From the NCBI GenBank assembly GCA_021604525.1, contig BQJD01000001.1:1-64000 (forward strand): 64,000 bases of DNA. Reading direction: 5' to 3'. Both the position numbers and the translations under genes were made by a program. The stretch comes from a marine bacterium B5-7 (lineage in GTDB: Bacteria > Pseudomonadota > Gammaproteobacteria > Arenicellales > CAJQKF01). Below, one piece after another: positions 45,561 through 54,501 of this stretch (positions are counted from its first letter, which is position 1; every line of letters starts with the position of its first letter). The notes beneath the pieces were generated by a model. It was given only the letters and a program-made list of their open reading frames with translations. It did no database searches and was not told the origin of the DNA.

Positions 45561-46643
45561 TCAAGGATCTTTCGTTTGAATCACGCCGCGAGAAACCTGG
45601 TCGCGTTCGATCGATTCAAACAAGGCCTTGAAGTTACCCTCGCCAAAACCGTCATCTCCCTTTCGCTGAATAAACTCAAAGAATACCGGCCCAAGCATTG
45701 GCTTGGAAAATATCTGCAGCAGTAGTCGCGGATCGTCATCGACTGTCGAACCATCCAGCAGTATGCCGCGTTGCTGAAGTGGCCCTATTGCTTCACCGTG
45801 ATTCGGCAGACGTTCGTCGATCATGTTGTAGTAAGTGTCTGGCGGTGCTGTCATTAACGGCACGCCATTTGTTTTTAACTTGTCAACGCAATTCACGAGG
45901 TCATCGCATAACAGCGCAATGTGCTGGATACCTTCGCCGTTAAACTGCATCAGGAATTCTTCAATCTGACCGCTACCGCCCGATGCTTCTTCATTCAGCG
46001 GGATTCTGATTTTGCCGTCTGGAGCGGTCATGGCGCGTGAGGTCAAGCCCGTATATTCACCTTTGATATCAAAGTAACGAAGCTCCTTGAAGTTGAATAA
46101 TTTCTGATAGTAGTCCGCCCAATAGTCCATGCGGCCGCGATAGACGTTGTGTGTTAAATGATCAATCGTATGAAAGCCGTAACCTGTCGGATGCCGATCA
46201 ACACCTTCGATAAATTTAAAGTCGATGTCATAAATTGCAGATCCTTCATCGAATCGATCGATCAGGTAGATGGGTGCACCGCCAATTCCCTTGATAGCCG
46301 GTAAACGAAGTTCCATTGGTCCGGTGGGTATGTCAATGGGTTGAGCACCGCGTTCGATTGCGCGACAGTAGGCATGGTGTGCGTCGGCAACCCGAAATGC
46401 CAGTCCGCAGGCAGAAGGGCCGTGTTCCTCTGCAAAATACTTTGCCAGACTGTCTGTTTCTCGATTGACGATAAAATTGATCCCGCCCTGGCGATACAAA
46501 CTGACATCCTTCGAACGATGATCGGCGACTCGGATAAAGCCAAGTAACTTGAATGTCTCTTCAAGTACGCCCTTGTCGGGCGAGGCAAATTCAACAAACT
46601 CAAAGCCGTCCAGATGCATCGGATTATCGAATAAATCATTCAT
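45561..46643 (-). CDS. hppD: 4-hydroxyphenylpyruvate dioxygenase
   Basis: A 360-residue Fe(II) dioxygenase converting 4-hydroxyphenylpyruvate to homogentisate in tyrosine breakdown. The metal-ligand regions are visible: the first His in [10 protein letters not shown], the second in [10 protein letters not shown], and the Glu in [28 protein letters not shown], which is the C-terminal signature. No homogentisate dioxygenase or other tyrosine gene is next to it. Length fits the bacterial enzyme (about 355-360). Confidence 0.95.
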   Translation of the reverse strand: MNDLFDNPMHLDGFEFVEFASPDKGVLEETFKLLGFIRVADHRSKDVSLYRQGGINFIVNRETDSLAKYFAEEHGPSACGLAFRVADAHHAYCRAIERGAQPIDIPTGPMELRLPAIKGIGGAPIYLIDRFDEGSAIYDIDFKFIEGVDRHPTGYGFHTIDHLTHNVYRGRMDYWADYYQKLFNFKELRYFDIKGEYTGLTSRAMTAPDGKIRIPLNEEASGGSGQIEEFLMQFNGEGIQHIALLCDDLVNCVDKLKTNGVPLMTAPPDTYYNMIDERLPNHGEAIGPLQQRGILLDGSTVDDDPRLLLQIFSKPMLGPVFFEFIQRKGDDGFGEGNFKALFESIERDQVSRGVIQTKDP

Positions 46644-46769
46644 GTTTATCTACCAGGTAAGTGCTCGAAAGAATTCGCGTGAGAAAGATGTGTCCGGCAT
46701 GATGAATTTACAATAATGATGGTCGATTCAATATTAAACGAGTAAATTCAATATGCTAAGCCAGGATAT

Positions 46770-46991
46770 TTAGTTCCCCGACCCGCTACGTGTCCGATTT
46801 ATATGTTCGGGAGACGCTTTTAGGATTGCCTCGACATCCTTTAAACTTTTCTGCCCACGTTCAAGCACAGTTGCGTACGTAAAATAACCTGAATGATCGA
46901 TATTCCGCTTAAGGATTTTAAGATAAAGCAAGTCAAGCTCTTCGTAAAATGGCTTGATTCGTCGTTTGCAAGTTGTATCAGAATTATTCAT
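46770..46991 (-). CDS. Small protein of unknown function downstream of GT/phosphodiesterase fusion
   Basis: A 73-residue basic protein (start MNNSDTTCKRRIKPFYEEL) that I do not recognise. It overlaps the end of the upstream glycosyltransferase/phosphodiesterase gene by eight bases, which argues for co-translation. The sequence looks helical (YEELDLLYLKILKRN, LKDVEAILKASPEH). It could be a partner or regulator of the fusion protein; without homologs this stays open. Confidence 0.5.
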   Translation of the reverse strand: MNNSDTTCKRRIKPFYEELDLLYLKILKRNIDHSGYFTYATVLERGQKSLKDVEAILKASPEHINRTRSGSGN

Positions 46992-49509
46992 TATTAAATA
47001 AGGATCGTCCTGAGAAAGCGTTCCCGGATGTTACCCCGAGTAGTTGCAGAACAGTTGGAACGACATCGAAAGAACTCCGTTGGCCGTAGTATCCTGGAGT
47101 AATACCATCGGCTGTAATCCAGGCAATTCCCGGACCATCATGCCCTCCGGGGCGACGAACCGGCGCAGGGCCGATGATTCCATACTGGGGGTGGATGAAT
47201 CCAGTTGATAGACCGTTCCATTCGATCGACAGATCACAATCCGTCATATTGACTGCCAGCGGATCGTTACCTTGATATGGGTAGACTTCCTTCACCACCG
47301 GCTGCCCGGTGTGATAGTCACGGCAGTCGCAAACCAACTGGATTATGTCGTCCATAACCGCGCGATAACGATTTACAGGCACCTGGCCATAACGCTCCCT
47401 GCCTTTGACATTTAATCGTACTCTGCCGTCATAAAATGCGGGTAATGCGAAAGCCTTCATATAACGCCACACCCGCTGATAGTGTATGACTGGCATAAAG
47501 GCAAGGCCGCCGTTTGTTAACTCCGAGGATTGGGGAATCAAATCATCCGGTAGATGAATATGCTCGTTAACGGCTTGCGACCAATCGGCGTTCAAATCCA
47601 GCGGTGGATAACGAAGCGTTTTATCGAGCCACTCATCAGGTGCCGTGAACGCGGAGCGATTGAAACGATATCGAAACAGTAATTCAGGAAGCAGCAGCAT
47701 GGTGGCCACATCGCCGCCGTTTCGGGACATGCCGTGCATCGAGAAGGTGATGATGTCGGTATCGGGGAGCGCCTTTCGCATATCCCCAATGAATCGATCT
47801 ACCGCCTGAAATATTTCAAGCATCCCCTTGCCGGCCCGATCCGTCGATGGCGTCCCATACAACGGGTGGACGTTGTCGACACCATGCCAGAGCCCTTCGG
47901 TAGCCGAGTGCAGTTCACTGATAGTGGTTATCGCGAGATCCCAGTTCTTGAACCGATCGGTTAACAGCCAGTTGGTTATGGTGCTTCTCGAGTTAACCGA
48001 CTCAACCAGTTTATTGACCATGTCATCGGTCAGATCGGTATTTGGCCAGCTGAAGCCGTAAATCCAGCGATGTGCCGGATACTCGCCGAAGCGCCTGTAG
48101 ATTTCCGATGTCAGGTCAACTGGTCGGCAGTCTCGCGCTACTCCAGGATCGTGCGAACCCCAGTTGGTCATTCCGGATACACGGGTAGCCGCCCTGATGT
48201 CGAAGTAGGGAACATCAAAGACAACGGTGTGCCCGTCGAAGGCGTCCACAAATGGCGGTTCATAAGTACCACGTTGTGTGGCGGCGTAGGTATTCGTATC
48301 GAAATCTACTGCCGAGTAACGTTGATAGGCGGCAGGGGAGCGCCCCGTTGAAAAATGCTCCCAGGCAAGACCCGTTTTAAGGGCACTGCCATGATCCAGT
48401 TCAAAGGTTGCGCTGTCTTTGTACAACTTCTCAAAATTACTTAAATAACCTGATATTATCCATTGATTTATCAGGGGAAGTGATATTCCATCCAGTCCGA
48501 TCACAAGCACTCTTCGACGGTTGCTAAAGTACCTTCTGCGAAAGTGCGTTGGGACTATCTCAAGGGCCAGTGCACGGCCATCGCGCTCCCCCAATTCTTT
48601 CAAATGTTCGATATCAGTACGTGTGGGTCCCTCAATATTGCTTATCGAAGATGCTGCATGGCGATAAAGTTGCTCGATTTTATCGCTTGAAATATCTTTC
48701 AGAACCTCTTCGATGTTAACCTCACATTCGATCAACTCACCCAGCAAAGCCTCGCCCAAGGCATGATCGAATATCTGCCGCAGGCTTTGACGGCTTGCAT
48801 CGATCCAGTGAGATACTTTTGCCGGCGGTAGCCAAAGACCTCGTTTGCCTGATCGAAGAAAATCCTTAAACAAACTTGATTCCTCGCCACCCGTTAACAG
48901 GGCACCAGGTTGTCTGCCAAGACGGGTATCGAATCTTGATGATTCAAGAACACCGGCCCTGAATGCCATGTTCGCACCAAAGGGGAGGAAATTGCTATTT
49001 TCAGCGATTTCAACAAAGCCCACAGCCGGATCGATATGAGAGAATACCTCCGGAACTATTTCGATTGCCGTTGTAATCCACTCTGGCGAACCGCCTTCAA
49101 ATTGCGCCACGACTGGTCCGCCAAAACAATCGAACTCAGGCCAATATCTGAACGCTCTTTCATAAACCGATAACCAGTCAGGCGTAACAGTGACATCATC
49201 GTCGATCCAGATAATATGTCGTGCTGGGCCAATTTCATCCAATGCCCGATTTCTTGCGCGTGACAACCCCGCAACCGGCTCGTGGTAATGACGAATATCG
49301 TAATGTGAACGGTGTGTATCAAATTTGTCCGGATCCATTGGCGTATCGTTGTTATCGATAATGACAACGTCCCATTCAATCTTGTAGCCATTCAGTTCGG
49401 GAAGGGAGATACAGATAAGTGAGTCCAGCAACCGAATTAATGGTACTTCACGATCACGCGTACATACGACAATTGAAAGTGGAAAAATGTGTTCTGAGCT
49501 GTCGGTCAT
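46984..49509 (-). CDS. Glycosyltransferase family 2 fused to alkaline-phosphatase-fold phosphodiesterase
   Basis: An 841-residue protein of two enzymes. Residues about 9-270 are a GT2 domain: DNND at 52-55, WIDDD at 101-105 (D103-D105, the DxD-type metal site) and GGEES at 207-211 (catalytic-base region). A helical linker follows. Residues about 331-841 are an alkaline-phosphatase-superfamily domain of the type I phosphodiesterase kind: D340 in VIGLDG (metal), T379 in ALKTGLAWEHFSTG (nucleophile) and a late SMHGM (metal His). No signal or membrane segment is visible. A sugar-transfer enzyme joined to a phosphodiester hydrolase is rare and suggests work on a phospho-glycan or nucleotide-sugar product. 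Its start is 223 bases from the divergent DapA-like gene. Confidence 0.85.
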   Translation of the reverse strand: MTDSSEHIFPLSIVVCTRDREVPLIRLLDSLICISLPELNGYKIEWDVVIIDNNDTPMDPDKFDTHRSHYDIRHYHEPVAGLSRARNRALDEIGPARHIIWIDDDVTVTPDWLSVYERAFRYWPEFDCFGGPVVAQFEGGSPEWITTAIEIVPEVFSHIDPAVGFVEIAENSNFLPFGANMAFRAGVLESSRFDTRLGRQPGALLTGGEESSLFKDFLRSGKRGLWLPPAKVSHWIDASRQSLRQIFDHALGEALLGELIECEVNIEEVLKDISSDKIEQLYRHAASSISNIEGPTRTDIEHLKELGERDGRALALEIVPTHFRRRYFSNRRRVLVIGLDGISLPLINQWIISGYLSNFEKLYKDSATFELDHGSALKTGLAWEHFSTGRSPAAYQRYSAVDFDTNTYAATQRGTYEPPFVDAFDGHTVVFDVPYFDIRAATRVSGMTNWGSHDPGVARDCRPVDLTSEIYRRFGEYPAHRWIYGFSWPNTDLTDDMVNKLVESVNSRSTITNWLLTDRFKNWDLAITTISELHSATEGLWHGVDNVHPLYGTPSTDRAGKGMLEIFQAVDRFIGDMRKALPDTDIITFSMHGMSRNGGDVATMLLLPELLFRYRFNRSAFTAPDEWLDKTLRYPPLDLNADWSQAVNEHIHLPDDLIPQSSELTNGGLAFMPVIHYQRVWRYMKAFALPAFYDGRVRLNVKGRERYGQVPVNRYRAVMDDIIQLVCDCRDYHTGQPVVKEVYPYQGNDPLAVNMTDCDLSIEWNGLSTGFIHPQYGIIGPAPVRRPGGHDGPGIAWITADGITPGYYGQRSSFDVVPTVLQLLGVTSGNAFSGRSLFNNE

Positions 49510-49732
49510 ATAGTCTGTCTGTTGTTCCTGGCATGATCGTTGATGACTGCTCCGATCAACTGAAATGTTTTAATCTGCAGATGATAATTCGCTGTCTCGG
49601 ATGGATGTTATTTGGACCGCAACCAATCGGAAATATAATACTCCACACAACGCAATAGCATGTACTGTATATAGACAAATTCAAGTTGGCGGGATATACA
49701 CTTCTACAACACTTAATCATAATGGATTTCTA
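49510..49732. other. Divergent spacer with a promoter for the DapA-like gene
   Basis: Contains TATAAT at 49634-49639 preceded by TTGGAC at 49612-49617 with a 16-base gap, about 95 bases before the ATG at 49733. A longer reading frame begins at 49601 but its first 44 codons do not look like an enzyme terminus. No gene is seen in the spacer. Confidence 0.4.
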
Positions 49733-50650
49733 ATGACACAACCTGCCATAAGTCGCGTTCTGGCACCCGTGGTAACTCCGTTCGATCAGCAGCTTGAAGT
49801 GGATGTGAATCGGCTCATCTCACACTGCCAGTGGCTGATCGATAACAATGTCGGTCTGGCTGTTTTCGGTACCAATTCCGAAGCCAACTCAATGTCGGCA
49901 AACGAGAAAGTAGACGTGCTGAATCGCCTGCATGACGCCGGGCTACCACCGTCGCAAATGATGCCTGGCACCGGATGTTGTTCCATCGACGATACCGTAT
50001 TACTCACCAGAACGTCGGTTTCCCTTGGTTGTACCGGCGTTTTGATGTTACCGCCGTTCTACTACAAAAACGTCAGTGACGAAGGTTTATTTCGACATTT
50101 TTCCGAAGTGGTTGAACGAGTCGCCGACGACCGCCTGCGAGTCTATCTTTACCATATACCCCCAATAGCGCAGGTCGGTATATCGCTGGATCTGATCGAC
50201 CGTTTACTGGATGCTTATCCGAAGACATTCGCCGGTATCAAGGATAGTTCCGGTGACTGGAATAATACCGAAGCCATGCTCAAACGTTTTGCGTCGCGCG
50301 GTTTTGAAATCTTCTCGGGCGCAGAAACATTCCTGCTCGACAATTGCCGCGGTGGTGGAGCAGGTTGCATCAGTGCAACCGCCAATGTACATCCAGGGCC
50401 GATTGCGACATTGGCTGAAAACTGGCAATCGGATGACGCGGTGCAGCAACAACAGCGACTCAATGACATCAGAAGTGCGTTTGAAGGATACGTCATGATT
50501 CCTTCACTGAAAGCGGCAATCGCCGCGTACTCTGATGACGACGAATGGATTCGGGTACGTCCACCATTAGTTGAGCTTGATGAATCACAGCGTCAACATC
50601 TTGTTACTACTCTCGTGGAAAGGTCCTTCGAGATGCCCGGCTTGATTTAA
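49733..50650 (+). CDS. Dihydrodipicolinate synthase family aldolase
   Basis: A 305-residue TIM-barrel enzyme of the DapA/NanA family. The Schiff-base Lys lies in FAGIKDSSGDW, and the usual Tyr appears in LYHIPPIAQVG. The GTNSEANSM segment (near 41-49) holds the threonine-type site of DapA enzymes. Family members cleave or form C-C bonds of pyruvate with an aldehyde, and many non-DapA members do the reverse reaction on sugar acids. The start at the ATG 49733 fits the family (about 300 residues). It is convergent with the CitE-like lyase gene. Confidence 0.87.
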   Translation: MTQPAISRVLAPVVTPFDQQLEVDVNRLISHCQWLIDNNVGLAVFGTNSEANSMSANEKVDVLNRLHDAGLPPSQMMPGTGCCSIDDTVLLTRTSVSLGCTGVLMLPPFYYKNVSDEGLFRHFSEVVERVADDRLRVYLYHIPPIAQVGISLDLIDRLLDAYPKTFAGIKDSSGDWNNTEAMLKRFASRGFEIFSGAETFLLDNCRGGGAGCISATANVHPGPIATLAENWQSDDAVQQQQRLNDIRSAFEGYVMIPSLKAAIAAYSDDDEWIRVRPPLVELDESQRQHLVTTLVERSFEMPGLI

Positions 50651-50701
50651 GACTCAACAAGGTCAGGCGAGTAATGATCTTTACCGGGGCATCGTTCCTC
50701 G

Positions 50702-51562
50702 TCACTGACGATCAAGCAGACGGCGGGCGTTCAAGTAAATCGGTAATTCAATGAGTGAACCGTCTACCAGTACTCGACCATCGCCTTGTTGTTGTGCTGT
50801 TTCAAACGCGGCCACGATTTTTCGCGCCGATATAATTTGTTCTGGCGAAGGGCGCATGAGCCTGTTAAGCGGTTCGACATGAGATGACGTGACCGTGGAT
50901 TTCGCCATATAGCCAAGACGTCGGGCAAAGCGAATATCAGCTTCAAGGCCTTCGATATCGGTCCAGGTATACGGACAGTCAATCGCCAATACATCAGCAG
51001 CCCGGCATTCAAGCAAGAATCGTTGCCGTGCATAGGCAAGTTCTATTCCATCGCGACCACGTTCAGCACCGAGGTCATTGGCGAGGTCTTCAGCAGCGAC
51101 AAGACACGCGGCAATCCGTTCACTACTCATCGCGATATCATATGTCTGCATTACCCCGCGTGCTGTTTCAATATTTGGAACAACCTGTACGGAGCCATCA
51201 CCAATAGCGGAACCGGATTCACGTGAGGTAATGGCATTAACAAGTTCCAGTACCTCGCCAGGGTCTGATACCTTTGGTAAAAGAATATAATCGGGCTGTG
51301 CAGCAAGCGCCGCGTCCAGATCGTTGAGCCCATCTGTGTGAAGTGGATTGATCCGTACCGCAGCCTTGATGCCGGCAGTGCGCCAAGTGTTCATCAAGTC
51401 AGCGCAGAATCGTCGCGCCTTGACCCTCAGGTTCGGTGGCGTGAAGTCCTCAAGATCCTGAATAGCGACATCAGTGCCACATGATGGCACGGCTTTAAGT
51501 TCCGACTCGTCGACACCTCCGACAAACAGCCAGGATACAGGTTGCAGATAAGGCACAGTCAT
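50702..51562 (-). CDS. CitE-like CoA ester lyase
   Basis: A 286-residue protein (start at the ATG 51562, which overlaps the TRAP permease stop by one base, TAATG; an upstream ATG is less likely). It is a HpcH/HpaI-type aldolase of the CitE group: TDVAIQDLEDFTPP (acid residues near 27-40), AVRINPLHTDGLNDL (the conserved Arg) and VPNIETARGVM. CitE-like enzymes cleave CoA esters such as citramalyl-, malyl- or beta-methylmalyl-CoA to acetyl-CoA or propionyl-CoA and an oxo acid. It is the last gene of the TRAP operon and its substrate should come from that transporter. Confidence 0.88.
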   Translation of the reverse strand: MTVPYLQPVSWLFVGGVDESELKAVPSCGTDVAIQDLEDFTPPNLRVKARRFCADLMNTWRTAGIKAAVRINPLHTDGLNDLDAALAAQPDYILLPKVSDPGEVLELVNAITSRESGSAIGDGSVQVVPNIETARGVMQTYDIAMSSERIAACLVAAEDLANDLGAERGRDGIELAYARQRFLLECRAADVLAIDCPYTWTDIEGLEADIRFARRLGYMAKSTVTSSHVEPLNRLMRPSPEQIISARKIVAAFETAQQQGDGRVLVDGSLIELPIYLNARRLLDRQ

Positions 51563-52845
51563 TACTCGAAGCCAGCGATGGTTGGCAACCATACAGCCGT
51601 TGCCGGAAACACCATGACGATTGCAAGGCCCAGCATCAATAACAGTACATAGGGCAGGATGCCGTGTATTACTTCGCCAAGCGGTGCCTTGGCGATACCT
51701 TTTATGACAAACAGATTCATGCCAACCGGCGGTGTGATCAATGCCAATTCGAGATTGATCATTAACAATATGCCGTACCAGATCGGATCAATGCCGAGTT
51801 CAAGCATGGCCGGGTAAATAATCGGTGTAGTGATGAGAATGATGGAAATTGTCTCCAGAAACATGCCGAGTACAAACACCACGGCCATCACGGCAAATAC
51901 GAATAATATGGGAGTCAAGCCTTGTGAAATGACGATCTCAACCAACTCTGCGGGAAGCCTGATAATTGTTATGGCATGGCCGAAGACCGCAGCGGCAGCG
52001 AGAATCATGAATAACATCGCGGTGGTGCGAACAGTCTCGTATGCGCATTCCCACAAGGCTTTGAAACCGAAATTTCCATAAGCAAACGCGCCCACCGCGA
52101 GTGCATACAGGCAGCCAATAGCTGCCGCTTCGGATGCGGTAAATATGCCCAGATAAATTCCGCCAAGCACCAGAGGAGGCATGAGCAGTGCCCATATCGA
52201 CCGCCTGATGGCACCCATCGCACTCTGCCAGCCGACCCATTCAACCGCAGTGATATTATCCCGAAAACTCGCCTGAACCATGCAAAACAGGGCAAAGATC
52301 ACTGCCATCATGAGACCTGGAATCATGCCGGCGAGGAACAGTGCGCCGATGGAGCTTTCAGTCACGATAGCGTAGAGAATCAGCGGGCCGGAAGGTGGAA
52401 TCAGAATGCCGAGGGTGCCGCCCGCAGCGATAATGCCGTATGCATCCGAGCCGCGATAACCGAATTTTTTCATCTGCGGTATGGCGCTGGAGCCAATGGT
52501 CAGCGCAGTGGCTACCGATGAACCGGATATAGCCGCAAATATTGTGCAAGACAGTACCGTCGCAACGCCAAGCCCCCCCTTGAGATGTCCGACCAACGCG
52601 TTGGCGGCATCGTACAGATCATCGACGACTTTCGATTTAATCATCACATGTGCCATGAAGGCGAACATGGGAATAGCGGTCAAGGCTTCGTTATTGAGCT
52701 TGGCGAAAACCGTATCAGCAACGCTGTTTATATTGCCCTCGGTGAGCAACATGATGACCAGTGATGCGACCCCGAGACCGGCGAAGATGGGCATCCCGGT
52801 AAGCAACAAGACGACCAGGAACAGAAGGATGAAAAACAGTGTCAT
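51562..52845 (-). CDS. TRAP transporter large permease (DctM-like)
   Basis: A 427-residue membrane protein with about 12 helices, the large subunit of a tripartite ATP-independent transporter driven by sodium or proton gradients. Segments of the family are AISGSSVATALTIGSSAIPQMKKFGYRG and the LITPPVGMNLFVIKGIAKAPLGEV region near the C-terminus. It overlaps the DctQ-like gene by four bases and the CitE-like gene by one base (TAATG). Confidence 0.94.
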   Translation of the reverse strand: MTLFFILLFLVVLLLTGMPIFAGLGVASLVIMLLTEGNINSVADTVFAKLNNEALTAIPMFAFMAHVMIKSKVVDDLYDAANALVGHLKGGLGVATVLSCTIFAAISGSSVATALTIGSSAIPQMKKFGYRGSDAYGIIAAGGTLGILIPPSGPLILYAIVTESSIGALFLAGMIPGLMMAVIFALFCMVQASFRDNITAVEWVGWQSAMGAIRRSIWALLMPPLVLGGIYLGIFTASEAAAIGCLYALAVGAFAYGNFGFKALWECAYETVRTTAMLFMILAAAAVFGHAITIIRLPAELVEIVISQGLTPILFVFAVMAVVFVLGMFLETISIILITTPIIYPAMLELGIDPIWYGILLMINLELALITPPVGMNLFVIKGIAKAPLGEVIHGILPYVLLLMLGLAIVMVFPATAVWLPTIAGFE

Positions 52846-53363
52846 CGCTTAATCAGCAATCGTAGAACACTTCCAAGGCTAACTACTACAAGCAGTATTG
52901 CACCACCGAGTAGAATCGATTGCGGTATCCACATTGGCATTTCCAGGTAACCCTGTGAATAGATTCCGAAGTCATGGGAAAACCTCACCATGAGTATTCC
53001 ACTGTAGACCAGTGCTGCGGCGAACAGGGTGACACCGATGAGGGACCAGATTGAAAGCCAGAAACCGGTGCGACCCGTAAATCGTGAGGACAGAAGATCT
53101 ACATTGATATGGTCCCCGTGACGTAACGCCTCACTTGCGCCAAGAATTACGATGGCTACCACCAGGTATCCCGACAGTTCATCAGTCCATGTGACCGGTG
53201 TATTCATCACGTATCGTTTGAACACACCGTAAGCCACGATGACAAGTGTCGTCAGCGTCAACAGGGCGGCGATGCCCGCGGCCAATTTCGAGACAATGGA
53301 TAACCATCGGCCAAAAGGCGCCGACGGGTCAGGTTCCGTCGGCGCGAATTCAGAGTTGGACAT
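52842..53363 (-). CDS. TRAP transporter small permease (DctQ-like)
   Basis: A 173-residue protein with four membrane helices, the small subunit that pairs with DctM. The middle ELSGYLVVAIVILGASEALRHGDHINVDLL is the family signature. Starts 32 bases after the DctP stop and overlaps DctM by four bases. Confidence 0.93.
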   Translation of the reverse strand: MSNSEFAPTEPDPSAPFGRWLSIVSKLAAGIAALLTLTTLVIVAYGVFKRYVMNTPVTWTDELSGYLVVAIVILGASEALRHGDHINVDLLSSRFTGRTGFWLSIWSLIGVTLFAAALVYSGILMVRFSHDFGIYSQGYLEMPMWIPQSILLGGAILLVVVSLGSVLRLLIKR

Positions 53364-53364
53364 G

Positions 53365-53381
53365 TGAGCTATAAGTGCTCA
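53365..53381. terminator. Weak hairpin after the TRAP binding-protein gene
   Basis: TGAGC / GCTCA, 5-base arms and a 7-base loop, in the 32-base gap between the DctP and DctQ genes. On its own it is not convincing; it is listed because three other binding-protein genes in this window have strong hairpins in the same place. Confidence 0.25.
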
Positions 53382-53395
53382 ATACAAATGGCTGA

Positions 53396-54397
53396 CTACT
53401 CCGATATCTTTGATACCAGTTCGAGGAGCTTTCTACCGTCCTCTCCCGTCGCTTCAGCAAAGGCTTCGTCGAACGCCGGGCCCATTATCGATTTCATTAC
53501 CGATTGTTCGTCGGCTGTATGGATATGTACCATGACATTCTTGTCAGCAAGTTGATAGGGTGCGGCGCCTGCCGATATCTCGGTCGCTTCAACCGCCAGG
53601 GCTGCTGCGTCGTCGCCGGCTTGCTTCAAAGCCGCCTTGGATTTATCACTCAACGAATCGTACCAGGCGGGGTTTACATAGCCGTGGAAGAAGACGCTGA
53701 ACAAGGGTGAGGCAGTGACATGATCCTGAACTTCATAATATTTGCGTGACACGGTGGCGGAGATGTCGGTCAATCCGGCATCGATTACACCGGTGGATAG
53801 AGCCTGATACACCTTCGAACCGGACATTGCAGATGGGGCTGCGCCGAGTGCCACAAGACCGGCGTCGACGGTTGGATTCAATCCGCGAATTTTTACTCCC
53901 TTGAAATCTTCGGGTTTGATCAGCGGTGCACCTTTGGATGTGAAGGCACTCATTCGCGTGGTGAATAGCCAGGCAACATTACGAACACCTTTGGCAAGCA
54001 GCTTTTCCTCAAGGAATGCGGCAGCTTCGGAATCGGGCCATGAGGCCAGGGTTTTAAGATCGGTGACGGCGTATGGCTTCAATGTAACGTTCATCAGAGG
54101 CAGGGTCTTGCCCCATTGGAAGTTAACCGAGAATGCGCATTCGATATTACCTTTGGCGACCGAGGCGATGTTTTCCTTTGCGCCGACCAGGGAATCCGCT
54201 CCGAAAACCTGGGCATCGATTTCGCCGTCCGACAGACGTTCTACTTCCGCGGCCCAATTATCGATCACCTTGGCAATATGATGGGTAGGTGGCAACTGGT
54301 GAGAGCAGCGCATTTCCTCTGCGGCAAAAACGCCCGTGGATGCTAGTACCGTACAGCCCATAATCGTGCCGAGCAGATATGTTTTTGAATTAGTCAT
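53396..54397 (-). CDS. TRAP transporter substrate-binding protein (DctP-like)
   Basis: A 333-residue exported binding protein (signal 1-26, cut after VFAAE). It carries the carboxylate-binding arginine in FKGVKIRGLNPTVDAG (near residue 172) and the usual SKVYQALSTGVIDAG. TRAP binding proteins mostly bind carboxylic acids. With two C-C lyases beside it (CitE-like and isocitrate-lyase-like), a substituted malate or similar C4-C6 acid is a reasonable ligand class. A weak hairpin TGAGC...GCTCA (53365-53381) follows its stop. Confidence 0.93.
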   Translation of the reverse strand: MTNSKTYLLGTIMGCTVLASTGVFAAEEMRCSHQLPPTHHIAKVIDNWAAEVERLSDGEIDAQVFGADSLVGAKENIASVAKGNIECAFSVNFQWGKTLPLMNVTLKPYAVTDLKTLASWPDSEAAAFLEEKLLAKGVRNVAWLFTTRMSAFTSKGAPLIKPEDFKGVKIRGLNPTVDAGLVALGAAPSAMSGSKVYQALSTGVIDAGLTDISATVSRKYYEVQDHVTASPLFSVFFHGYVNPAWYDSLSDKSKAALKQAGDDAAALAVEATEISAGAAPYQLADKNVMVHIHTADEQSVMKSIMGPAFDEAFAEATGEDGRKLLELVSKISE

Positions 54398-54501
54398 TCC
54401 GTTCTCCTGTTTTATAGTTTGCGCTTTATGTTTATTTTGGCGTCATGAAAACTCATATCTGCAGGGATACAAAAATTCGTTACTGTCAGACACCGTTAGA
54501 T

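Noticed and set aside
49601-49732. Extended start for the DapA-like gene
   Set aside because: The first 44 codons lie upstream of the family domain, no ribosome site; the ATG at 49733 fits.
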